From Verrucomicrobiaceae bacterium (GTDB lineage Bacteria; Verrucomicrobiota; Verrucomicrobiia; Verrucomicrobiales; Akkermansiaceae): a stretch of 50,507 bases of DNA. The translations under genes were made by a program, and so were the position numbers. Where the stretch lies: positions 1 through 50,507 of the forward strand of contig JAIXPW010000203.1 in NCBI GenBank assembly GCA_027485995.1. Reading direction: 5' to 3'. Under the pieces are notes generated by a model. That model did not search any database, was not told where the DNA came from, and worked only from the letters and a program-made list of their open reading frames with translations. Numbering within the stretch: position 1 is the stretch's first letter; every line of letters starts with the position of its first letter. This document shows positions 43,968-50,507 of this stretch, in pieces.

Positions 43968-44378
43968 TCAGGCACCCACCTGCCGCAGCCACTCGGTCAG
44001 GTTGTAGTACATCGTCACCCGTGCGATCTTGTCGTCTTTGATCTGGAAAAACGCCCCGGCCGGCAGCACGTAGGTCTGGCCATTCGCTGTCGGCAGTCCC
44101 TCGTCGGTTGAAAGATATTCGCCATGCACGGTGAACTCTGCCGCCGCACGCGTGCCGTCCTCATTCGCGAAAAGAACCAGGTCCTCCAGTCGCTCACGGT
44201 AGCAGCGGTCCATCCGCGCCATGAACTCCCGGAACGCCGCCACTCCCGTCTCCGAGCCTCCCTGGTTGAGGTCGTGGACCACATCATCTGCCATCAGCGA
44301 GAAGAATGCCTCGCGGTCTCCGGTGTTGAAGGCGGAATAATAGCGATCAAGAAGTTTGATGGTGGATTCTGGGGTCAT
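43968..44378 (-). CDS. NTF2-like (SnoaL/ketosteroid-isomerase-related) protein
   Basis: 136 residues with the cone-shaped NTF2 fold pattern: an N-terminal helix (LLDRYYSAFNTGDREAFFSLMADDVVHDLNQGG), EFMARMDRCYRERLEDLVLF, then strands RAAAEFTVHGEYL and GAFFQIKDDKIARVTMYYNL. YSAFNTGDREAFFSLMADDV is the classical signature of ketosteroid-isomerase-related proteins. The substrate is unknown. It is convergent with the sugar permease gene, 4 bp away. Confidence 0.9.
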   Translation of the reverse strand: MTPESTIKLLDRYYSAFNTGDREAFFSLMADDVVHDLNQGGSETGVAAFREFMARMDRCYRERLEDLVLFANEDGTRAAAEFTVHGEYLSTDEGLPTANGQTYVLPAGAFFQIKDDKIARVTMYYNLTEWLRQVGA

Positions 44379-44501
44379 GGTGCTGTGAGCAAAGCGGTGA
44401 CCCGACCGCCGGGCAAGCCGCCGTTAAGAGAAATCGTGATCCGATCCATAAACGAAAAGGAACAGACAATATGTAGAGAAGCTGATAAATTCAGCGGCAC
44501 G

Positions 44502-44741
44502 GTGCTTCCTGAACCCAGCATGGCGGCGATGCTTCGCTGCAAGGTCCGCTATTTCACGGACGGCGCGGTCATCGGCAGCAAGGCCTTCGTCAACGAAGTC
44601 TTCAGCGCTTCACGCTAGCGTTTCAGCGCGAGGCGGAAGGACGGAGCGAGGAGGATGAAGGGAGCCGGGGCAGCTGCCAGCGGTGTACTATGGTCTGTTA
44701 GAGACCTGCGATTAGGCATCTTCCCAGTCCCGAATCGATGA
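44502..44741 (+). pseudogene. C-terminal remnant of a REP-associated (RAYT/IS200-like) transposase
   Basis: One frame reads LPEPSMAAMLRCKVRYFTDG, AVIGSKAFVNEVFSASR, a TAG stop (44616-44618), then continues in the same frame RFSARRKDGARRMKGAG and LWSVRDLRLGIFPVPNR to a TGA at 44739-44741. V-R-Y-F-T-D-G-x-x-I-G-S-x-x-F-V-x-E-V-F followed by R-R-K-x-G-A-R and L-W-x-x-R-D-L-R is the C-terminal pattern of REP-associated tyrosine transposases in Verrucomicrobia, as I recall it. The N-terminal catalytic HUH/Tyr domain is gone and the stop is internal, so this is dead. The left boundary is uncertain. Confidence 0.7.
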
Positions 44742-44775
44742 TCGTTAGGGGTCCGATTCGCCGATGTTCGCGACA

Positions 44776-45912
44776 TCAGCCCCAGATCCGGTCCCAGGTC
44801 CAGTAGAGGCCCATCAGGCCGATGAGGCAGGAGGCGACTTTCCGCACCGCGCCGAATTGTGGCTTGCGGATCATCCAGAAGGTCAGGGCGAAGGCGGTGG
44901 CCAGCACCGTCACCTGGCCGAACTCCACTCCGAGGTTGAAGCCGACCAATGGCTTGAGCACCTGGCCTTCCGGCAGATCCAGATCCTGCATCACCGAGGC
45001 GAAACCCATGCCGTGCAGCAGTCCCAGACCGAAGACGAGTCCGACCCGCCACGGCTTGAGTTCCTTGACCCACAGGTTCTCGATGCCGACGTAGGCGATG
45101 CTCAGGGCAATCATGGGCTCGACCACACTTGCGGGCACCGTGAAGACCTTCAGCACCACAAGCGCCAGGGTGATCGAATGCGCCAGCGTGAACGCGCTGG
45201 TCTGCATCAGCAGCGGCTTCCATTTCGGCTGAAGGAAAAAGAGGCCCAGGATGAAGCAGATGTGGTCAGTACCGAGAGGCAGGATGTGCACGAAGCCGGA
45301 AACGATCCACTGCCAGAGTGAGGATCCCTGCTCGATGGTGGTGCCGCCCGACGAGTCGATCGTCATCAACTCAACCGCCGGAGCCCTTGCGGTGAGCCTG
45401 AGCAGCCGGGACTCGGTTCCCCTGATCAGCAGGGCCAGCGGTTCATCCTCGTCGTCCTGCCAGGCCAATAGAAGCGGGCCGGATGCCTTGTCGGGCAGCG
45501 CGCCGGACAGGTCGATGCGAACCAGGGCATTTCCTTCCAGATTCTCCGACAGCACCGGCTTGGGCTCCGCATAGTCCGGATAATGATACTCCGCCTTCAG
45601 CCGCTGGCCATCGAGGGTGAGCACGAAGGTTTCATCGAGGAACTCGGCTGCCACCTTGCGCATGGTGGAGTGATCGGCCTCCTCAAGCGTCGCCACCCAG
45701 GCCTTTCCGGCGGTGCCTGGATCACCCGGGGTTCCCTTTGGGATCTTTGGCCCGTCTTCAGGATAAAGGGCCCATGCCTCAAGCCACACCGAAGCCTGCC
45801 ATTGACCATTTCCAGCGGAGATCTCCGACCTCACCTGCTTCATGGCATGGCCGGAGGCGAGGCCGTTCAGGGCCAGTAGAGCGAACAGGATCACCGCGAT
45901 CCGGCGGAGCAT
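44776..45912 (-). CDS. HupE/UreJ-family membrane protein
   Basis: 378 residues from the ATG at 45912 (in-frame ATGs at 45933 and 45954 are alternatives): signal peptide MLRRIAVILFALLALNGLASGHA, a periplasmic domain (about 24-200), then the HupE/UreJ_2 membrane domain with SGFVHILPLGTDHICFILGLFFL, SAFTLAHSITLALVVL, LVFGLGLLHGMGFASVMQDL and a late NLGVEFGQ. The His-rich helices (H-I-L-P-L-G-T-D-H, H-S-I-T, H-G-M-G-F) suggest metal passage, as in nickel or cobalt HupE relatives. The metal here is not known. Confidence 0.9.
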   Translation of the reverse strand: MLRRIAVILFALLALNGLASGHAMKQVRSEISAGNGQWQASVWLEAWALYPEDGPKIPKGTPGDPGTAGKAWVATLEEADHSTMRKVAAEFLDETFVLTLDGQRLKAEYHYPDYAEPKPVLSENLEGNALVRIDLSGALPDKASGPLLLAWQDDEDEPLALLIRGTESRLLRLTARAPAVELMTIDSSGGTTIEQGSSLWQWIVSGFVHILPLGTDHICFILGLFFLQPKWKPLLMQTSAFTLAHSITLALVVLKVFTVPASVVEPMIALSIAYVGIENLWVKELKPWRVGLVFGLGLLHGMGFASVMQDLDLPEGQVLKPLVGFNLGVEFGQVTVLATAFALTFWMIRKPQFGAVRKVASCLIGLMGLYWTWDRIWG

Positions 45913-45977
45913 TCCAAGGCATGAGTCGATCATCCACCGGCTATTAGCGATCAACTTTCGAGCTGGCGATCAGGAGT

Positions 45978-46853
45978 TCAGGAAATTTTTGCCAGCCAGT
46001 CGATTCGCCGCTGGAGCTTGATTTTACGCTCGGTGGAAGGATCCGGATATAGGATGGGATACCAGGCGCTCATCACCGCTGCCCGGGCGATGAGGCTGTG
46101 ACGAAGGGCGGAGGAATCAATCAAGCCACCAGCCTTTCGATAGGCCTCAAGGATGGCATCGGCGGTCTGATGATCCTCATCGAGAATCCGCGCATTCCAG
46201 ATGATCGAGGCAAGATCCCATTCGACCGGTCCCAGGAAGGTGTCTTCCCAGTCGGTCCACAGCAGGCCGTCGGTGGTATTGAGAAGATTGCCGCCATGGG
46301 CATCTCCGTGGAGAGGCTGGAGCGGGAGGTCTTTCAGGGCAGCGAGCGAAGACGTCAACCGTTCATGAAAGAGCTCGAGGATTGAATGAGGAAACAGGCT
46401 CCGGCGTTCCAAGGTCTCTAACAGGTCGATCGTTTCAGTGAGAATACCAAGTTCCGGCAGAGGATCGGGAAAGGACCGGAGCACTTCATGACAACGATGC
46501 AGCGTGCCGCCGATGAGTCCGGGATGAGGTTCGTCCTGCAGAACGGTGACGAAGCGCCAGAAGTTGATCGGATAGCCGAGGTGCTCATAAGGACCCGGAG
46601 GAAGATCGGGATGAAGCGGGATGACCGGCGCGCCATTTCGTGCGAGGTGCAGGGCGACGGCGTTCTCGCGCTCGAACCATCCGGTGCCCTGCCGTGGGCC
46701 GTCACGATCGATGACGATCCGTGCCACCAGCGTTTCGCTCAGCCGCAGAACGAGGGTGCTGCCGTGTTGGAGAACGTCGCAGCGGTCGGATGCGAGGCCA
46801 TGATCGCTTGCCACCTCGATGGCGGCACGAATGGGAAGATCTAGTTCTGACAT
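45978..46853 (-). CDS. aminoglycoside/choline kinase-like phosphotransferase
   Basis: 291-residue APH-fold kinase. The catalytic loop is LHGDAHGGNLL (HGD..N at 182-189) and the metal site follows in WTDWEDTFLGPVEWDLA. The N-lobe is present (TLVLRLSETLVARIVI) but glycine loops are weak. Family members phosphorylate antibiotics, choline, sugars or other small molecules, and the substrate cannot be read off. A resistance role is not implied. Its start lies 15 bp from a TCTAACAG octamer. Confidence 0.9.
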   Translation of the reverse strand: MSELDLPIRAAIEVASDHGLASDRCDVLQHGSTLVLRLSETLVARIVIDRDGPRQGTGWFERENAVALHLARNGAPVIPLHPDLPPGPYEHLGYPINFWRFVTVLQDEPHPGLIGGTLHRCHEVLRSFPDPLPELGILTETIDLLETLERRSLFPHSILELFHERLTSSLAALKDLPLQPLHGDAHGGNLLNTTDGLLWTDWEDTFLGPVEWDLASIIWNARILDEDHQTADAILEAYRKAGGLIDSSALRHSLIARAAVMSAWYPILYPDPSTERKIKLQRRIDWLAKIS

Positions 46854-46902
46854 TCCAACAGCGGATGTTCTAACAGAATATATTCCAACGGCAGCGTTCC
46901 CC

Positions 46903-48366
46903 TCATTTCAGCTCGGCGATCAGTCTGACCAGGGTGCGCACGCCCCAGCCGGTCGGGCCCTTGGGATAGAGGCCTTCCCAATCCGAATCGCCTTCACTGA
47001 CTGCGGTGCCGGCGATGTCGAGATGGACCCATGGGGTGGTGGGCATCTGTTTCGGAGCATCCTTTCCAACGAAGAACGAAAGGTAGGCGGCCCCGGTGCC
47101 GGCATGGGCGAAGCGGTAGGGAGAGGAGTTGTGGAGGTCGGCGATGGAGGATTTCATCTTTTCCCTCAACTCATCCTCCAGCGGCAGGCGCCAGACCTTC
47201 TCGTCGGAGCGGCGTGCGGCCTGATCCAGCCGCGACATGAGATCGTCATTGTTGCAGAAGGCTCCGGTGGTGGTCTTTCCGAGCGCCACGAGCACGCCGC
47301 CGGTCAAGGTGGCGGCATCAATCACGGTGGTCGGCTGATAGGTATCAGTCCCCCAGGCAAGTGCATCTGCCAGAACGAGTCGGCCCTCGGCGTCGGTATT
47401 GGTGATCTCGCAGGTGACTCCATTGACGTGGGTGATCACGTCATCGAGACGGTAACAGTTCGCGTCGATCATGTTTTCGGCGATCGCGAGGATGCAGACG
47501 ACGCGTGTGCGGAGCTTCAGAAGGGCGATGGCTTCCATGACGCCGAGCATGGTGCAGCCGCCGGACTTGTCGGCCTTCATGCCCTTGCCGCCGTCTGATT
47601 TGATGGAGAGGCCGCCGGAGTCGTAGGTGACGGACTTTCCGACCAGAAGGACGGGCCGAGTGGTCTCCTTTCCGCCGGGATTCCACTCGAGGATCACGAG
47701 CCGTGGAGGATCCGCCGAGCCGGCTCCGACGGCGAGCAGGCCGCCCATGCCGAGTTTGGCGGCGGCCTTGGCGTCGATGATCTTGAAGGACATGCCGTGT
47801 GTCTTCGCGATCGCCTGGGCATGGGTGGTCAGTTGGGAAGGACCCGCCAGGTTCGGAGGCGTGGCGGCGAGGCGTCTGGCCGTGTTGACCGCCTGGCCCA
47901 GGAGTAGACCCTCGCGGAAGCTCTTGTGGAAACGAGATTCGAGTTTCACCGACACCCCGGAGGTGGCGGACTTGGTCGATGCGGTTCCTGCATAGGGCTT
48001 GGTGTCGAAGGTCGCGATCGAGATGCCTTCGGCCAGGGCACGTCCAACAGAGTCCACGTCGCTCACATCTGTTAGAAAAGAGGTATCAAACGAAAGCGCC
48101 TTGGCTCCTGTCGAGGTGAGTGATTTCACGGCGCGGGCGGCAGCGAGTCGCAGGGATCTGGTGGATGAGGAGGCATCCAGGCCGAGAAGGCAGTATCGGG
48201 TTCCATCCGAATCGAAAACCAAGCGGACGAGTTCGGCCCCGACCTTGGTGCCCGCAAGTGCGGTTCTGAATGGATTCGGGGAATTGGTACCAGCGGGAAG
48301 CAGCACGACCTGGAGAGAGTCCTTGAGGCTGGGCTTGCTGGTGAGAAGTCGGATCGGAGCACTCAT
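46903..48366 (-). CDS. pepA: leucyl aminopeptidase (M17)
   Basis: Dizinc or dimanganese cytosolic aminopeptidase. The 487-residue product has the M17 C-terminal catalytic domain: VGKSVTYDSGGLSIKSDGG with K244, D249 and K256, KADKSGGCTMLG with D266, and NTDAEGRLVLADAL with D325, E327 and R329. YQPTTVIDAATLTGGVLVALG is also typical. The N-terminal domain (1-160) is divergent, as usual for the family. It is transcribed alone, 49 bp upstream of the APH-type gene in the same direction. Confidence 0.95.
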   Translation of the reverse strand: MSAPIRLLTSKPSLKDSLQVVLLPAGTNSPNPFRTALAGTKVGAELVRLVFDSDGTRYCLLGLDASSSTRSLRLAAARAVKSLTSTGAKALSFDTSFLTDVSDVDSVGRALAEGISIATFDTKPYAGTASTKSATSGVSVKLESRFHKSFREGLLLGQAVNTARRLAATPPNLAGPSQLTTHAQAIAKTHGMSFKIIDAKAAAKLGMGGLLAVGAGSADPPRLVILEWNPGGKETTRPVLLVGKSVTYDSGGLSIKSDGGKGMKADKSGGCTMLGVMEAIALLKLRTRVVCILAIAENMIDANCYRLDDVITHVNGVTCEITNTDAEGRLVLADALAWGTDTYQPTTVIDAATLTGGVLVALGKTTTGAFCNNDDLMSRLDQAARRSDEKVWRLPLEDELREKMKSSIADLHNSSPYRFAHAGTGAAYLSFFVGKDAPKQMPTTPWVHLDIAGTAVSEGDSDWEGLYPKGPTGWGVRTLVRLIAELK

Positions 48367-48776
48367 GAAGGTGAGATTGAATGGGGAGCCAAAGGGTTCG
48401 CAGAGAGACTAGGGGAGGAATTGGATGGGGCTCACGATTAAAAATCTGGCCAGCCGAATTCATGATGGCAGTCGGTCTGCCATCACAATGTCCGGTCAAA
48501 GTGTCCTGATGAAAGGCCTCGTTTCCATCGCCGCCGTGCAGGATGCATTCGTCGGGATGGTGGGATGCAATGATCCGGACAAGATCCTCTCAGTGACAGG
48601 TTCGGATGCAGGTCGTTCCGCCTGCAGAAGCGTTCCTTGCAGCGGCTCCAATCCCTACGGCTGTAGCGTTGGTGTCATAGTATGTCCTTGTGTTCAGGAT
48701 TCCAAGGGGTTCGCTGACCGGGTGGGCACGCGATGTGCGATCCAGATTCTGCTGGCAACTCATCTGCCCGAATCCC
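48367..48776. other. 410-bp gap without a supported gene
   Basis: No gene here has coding support; the open frames are short or in the wrong composition. The only structure seen is a small GC-rich hairpin, GCAGG-TCGTTCCG-CCTGC, near 48608-48625. A promoter for the entericidin-like gene probably lies in the right part, but I cannot place it. Confidence 0.5.
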
Positions 48777-48983
48777 ATGAAACACACCTCGCTCAAACTT
48801 GCGTCGCTTCTTGCCGCCGCCGCCGTCCTGTCAATCACCAGCTGCCGCAACACCGCCTATGGCGTTGCCAACGACACCGAACGAAACACCAGGACGGTGG
48901 GTCACGGGGTCGAACGTGTCGGCAACAAGATTGGTCAGGGAATGGAACGCACCGGAGAAAAGATCCAGGATTCGACCCGCTGA
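48777..48983 (+). CDS. entericidin-like small lipoprotein
   Basis: 68 residues: lipoprotein signal MKHTSLKLASLLAAAAVLSI with TSC (Cys 23), then RNTAYGVANDTERNTRTVGH and repeated short amphipathic units (GVERVGNKIGQGMERTGEKI). The T-x-x-G-x-x-x-D-x-E-x-x-x-x-x-x-G-x-x-x-E pattern resembles EcnA/EcnB entericidins, small stress-induced lipoproteins. Function here is unproven. A hairpin CGAGTCA/TGACTCG (48985-49004) just past the stop separates it from the convergent DUF1080 gene. Confidence 0.8.
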   Translation: MKHTSLKLASLLAAAAVLSITSCRNTAYGVANDTERNTRTVGHGVERVGNKIGQGMERTGEKIQDSTR

Positions 48984-48984
48984 T

Positions 48985-49004
48985 CGAGTCAATCTGCTGA
49001 CTCG
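48985..49004. terminator. hairpin between convergent genes
   Basis: CGAGTCA and TGACTCG form a 7-bp perfect stem with a 6-base loop, straddling the end of the DUF1080 gene and following the entericidin-like gene. There is no clear U-tract, so it is a weak or Rho-type terminator at best. Confidence 0.4.
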
Positions 49005-49867
49005 TTGAACTCCGGTGGCAGGGCGGTGATCGGCTTGAGTTCGATGTTCCGAAAGTAGATCTCCGCGCCTTCAGATTGAAGGATGATCGGACCCGAGGTG
49101 ACGGGCTCGGGTTTTCCTCCATCGATCCGCCGTGGTGCGTGAAGGCGCATCACGACCTTCCCATTCACCACATGCAGGCAGTCCTCGCCCAAGCAGACGA
49201 TCTCGACGAGGTTCCACTCTCCCCCGGGTTTCTCGGCGTCGGGCTGCTTCACGCAGCGTCCCTCCTGTCCGCTTACTTGTGAGAAGACGTGCCACTCACC
49301 GTGGGGATCGTAGTCATACAAGGTGTGCTTGCCGTCCTTGCGGGCGGTCGATCTAACGGAAATCTCGGAGTTCACCGCGTAGAGGTCACCAACGTCATGC
49401 TCCTGAATCTGCAGTTCGATCGATCGCGCCCAGGTGCGGCCTTCTGCTCCCGGTGCGGCATGAACATGATACAGGATTCCGCTGTCCCGCGGCGTCCTGG
49501 CTCCGTTGCGCGGCGGCCATTTCAACTGACCCCACTTGAACTGAAGACGCAGGCGATAGTTCTGGAATGACTCCCTGGAACGCAGCTCGCCGAATACTTC
49601 GCCAGAGATCCGGATCGCAGGCTTTCCGTCGACCTCTACGACGGTGAACACCTTGAGTGGGTCCTTGTTGGAACCGATGGCGTCCACATATTTTCCATCA
49701 ACACCCCGCCTCATGTCGGCCACCACGGAAGTGGATTCCGGCCGCTGCATCCAGGTCGACCACCCGCTGAGGTCCTTTCCGTTCCAGAGGGATTTCCAAC
49801 CCTCCTCAGCGGACAATGCGGGACAGAGGATCAGGGAAAGGAGGGCGAGTGAGCAGTGGGCATGCAT
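48989..49867 (-). CDS. DUF1080 (3-keto-disaccharide hydrolase-like) secreted protein
   Basis: 292 residues with signal peptide MHAHCSLALLSLILCPALSA and a DUF1080 jelly-roll domain: EEGWKSLWNGKDLSGWSTW, the FQNYRLRLQFKWGQ strand, RDSGILYHVH, SIELQIQEHDVGDLY, EWNLVEIVCLGEDCLHVVNGKVVMRL and a final GPIILQSEGAEIYFRNIELKPI. Some members are 3-keto-glycoside hydrolases. The family is expanded in Verrucomicrobia and Planctomycetes, which supports the taxonomic guess. Confidence 0.92.
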   Translation of the reverse strand: MHAHCSLALLSLILCPALSAEEGWKSLWNGKDLSGWSTWMQRPESTSVVADMRRGVDGKYVDAIGSNKDPLKVFTVVEVDGKPAIRISGEVFGELRSRESFQNYRLRLQFKWGQLKWPPRNGARTPRDSGILYHVHAAPGAEGRTWARSIELQIQEHDVGDLYAVNSEISVRSTARKDGKHTLYDYDPHGEWHVFSQVSGQEGRCVKQPDAEKPGGEWNLVEIVCLGEDCLHVVNGKVVMRLHAPRRIDGGKPEPVTSGPIILQSEGAEIYFRNIELKPITALPPEFNESAD

Positions 49868-50009
49868 GGACGTGGAGGAGAAAGCAGATGGAGATCTCCG
49901 CGACTACAGGGTGTGCAAACGATCGGCGAACACCAATTGACGAGCTTCCGGAAAGTGGTGATCGATTCGTGAACATAAAGACTCGTCCCCTCAAACCGTT
50001 CAAATGATT

Positions 50010-50303
50010 TCATTGCGACTGCCCCTTCATGAGCTTCTGCTGCTTCCTCCTGCACTGCATGGAATGAAGCAACTCAGCCATTCCCACCAGGCAGCCGATC
50101 AAGCCGATCACGAACCTGAATTGAACCTCTGAATCCTGGATAATCCAAGTGAGGGCGGCCCCGGCTCCCGCCATCATGAGCATGAAGGCAAGAACCCACG
50201 TCGCCATCCAATGTCGGGGACATGAAGAAATCCTGATGATCTTGCTTAGGGCCTGATTTTCAGGGAGGTCCTTTTGACAGAGAAAACATCGATGATCGCT
50301 CAT
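50010..50303 (-). CDS. small two-helix membrane protein with Cys pair
   Basis: 97 residues. An N-terminal CFLCQK (Cys 6 and 9) and a later SCPRHW suggest a small zinc-ribbon-like head. Two hydrophobic helices follow (WMATWVLAFMLMMAGAGAALTWII and FVIGLIGCLVGMAELLHSM), with a basic tail (CRRKQQKLMKGQSQ). I do not recognise a family. It stands alone, with no gene in the 142 bp after it. Confidence 0.65.
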   Translation of the reverse strand: MSDHRCFLCQKDLPENQALSKIIRISSCPRHWMATWVLAFMLMMAGAGAALTWIIQDSEVQFRFVIGLIGCLVGMAELLHSMQCRRKQQKLMKGQSQ

Positions 50304-50388
50304 GGAATTGATAGGGGATTTGAGATGGCCCCCGAAGTCCGGTCACGTTGGGGCTAAACTAAGCTAGGGTGGAGGAGTGCAGGAAAAA

Positions 50389-50507
50389 GGGGTTCTTCCC
50401 GCGATTTAGTGGGTGGCTTCCGGTCGCAGGTCCAGGCGAAGGCTGCTAGGGTCGCTCCATGGAACAGTCTCTGACGGCGCATTATGCCATGCTTTTGGGG
50501 CTTGATA
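50389..50507 (+). mobile_element. left end of an ISL3-type insertion sequence, cut by the window
   Basis: GGGGTTCTTCCCGCGATTTA followed by GTGGG resembles ISL3-family terminal repeats (GGxTCTTCCxCGxATTTxGTG-like). It is followed after about 45 bp by a start codon. Only the left end is present; target duplication and the right repeat cannot be seen. Confidence 0.5.
50459..50507 (+). CDS. start of a probable ISL3-family transposase, truncated
   Basis: The last 49 bases encode MEQSLTAHYAMLLGLD. Short polar starts leading to Y-x-x-L-L-G-L are typical of ISL3 transposases. With so few residues this rests mainly on the preceding terminal-repeat-like sequence. The gene continues beyond the window. 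Confidence 0.5.
   Translation, partial: MEQSLTAHYAMLLGLD

Noticed and set aside
43958..43973. 16-bp palindrome GCCTGAACGTTCAGGC
   Set aside because: It is created by two mirror-image stop codons of convergent genes and has no U-tract, so I do not call a terminator.
48425..49000. 191-codon open frame after pepA
   Set aside because: It overlaps the well-supported entericidin-like gene in another frame and shows no protein-like pattern.

Overview
This is a GC-rich bacterial chromosome segment, most likely from a member of Verrucomicrobiota (order Verrucomicrobiales, Luteolibacter/Haloferula-like). That placement is an inference. It rests on the Gram-negative envelope genes (LpxK, a BtuB-like receptor, outer-membrane barrels), a fused CcoN-CcoO oxidase subunit, a DUF1080 protein, type II pseudopilins, and a cluster of coiled-coil envelope proteins of a kind I associate with this phylum. 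No rRNA or tRNA gene or CRISPR array was seen.

Layout. 1-6062: end of the spc ribosomal operon (rplR partial, rpsE with an unusual Gly/Arg-rich N-terminus, rplO, secY, adk, map; no rpmD), followed by rodA. 6113-12310, minus strand: a cbb3 terminal oxidase cluster read ccoS, ccoNO fusion, ccoQ, single-haem ccoP, ccoG, a 50-residue FixH-like stub and a SafE-like membrane protein; an unrecognised Cys-motif gene lies just upstream. 13039-15432, minus: a polar amino-acid ABC importer. 15520-17532: a cobalamin riboswitch controlling a BtuB-like TonB-dependent receptor. 17774-21344: hflX, an L,D-transpeptidase and a parvulin-type foldase (ppiC).

21073-23704 is the accessory hot spot. The last 272 bp of ppiC plus about 48 bp downstream recur 2312 bp further on at about 95% identity, and a 162-bp partial copy lies between them. 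Two cassettes sit between the copies. Each is a start-less open tail that looks like the C-terminus of a larger protein, followed within 4-17 bp by a small complete gene. A short repeat, centred on AGATGCTCTGACA, marks the boundaries. This looks like orphan toxin-tip/immunity cassettes accumulating at the ppiC 3' end, with no recombinase in sight. It is my best candidate for an undescribed system.

23823-26941, minus: four consecutive envelope genes, three of which are paralogues sharing one domain. 27075-28403: a lipoprotein and a type II pseudopilin, convergent on a bidirectional terminator. 28553-34329: rph (minus), then cutC, an M81 peptidase, a clan-CD-like peptidase candidate and lpxK. 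34578-39407: an outer-membrane barrel protein, a zinc metallopeptidase, acylphosphatase, a secreted protein, folP and an N-acetylmuramoyl-L-alanine amidase. 39551-43963: an SMP-30 lactonase followed by a ribose-type sugar ABC importer. 43968-50507: an NTF2-like protein, a dead REP-associated transposase fragment, a HupE/UreJ protein, an APH-type kinase, leucyl aminopeptidase, an entericidin-like lipoprotein, a DUF1080 protein, a small membrane protein, and the start of what looks like an ISL3-type insertion sequence at the right edge.

At genome scale, the octamer TCTAACAG seems over-represented, often as the rare Leu-Thr codon pair CTA-ACA. Several intergenic gaps hold AT-rich TAAC-type tandem spacers unlike the GC-rich surroundings.
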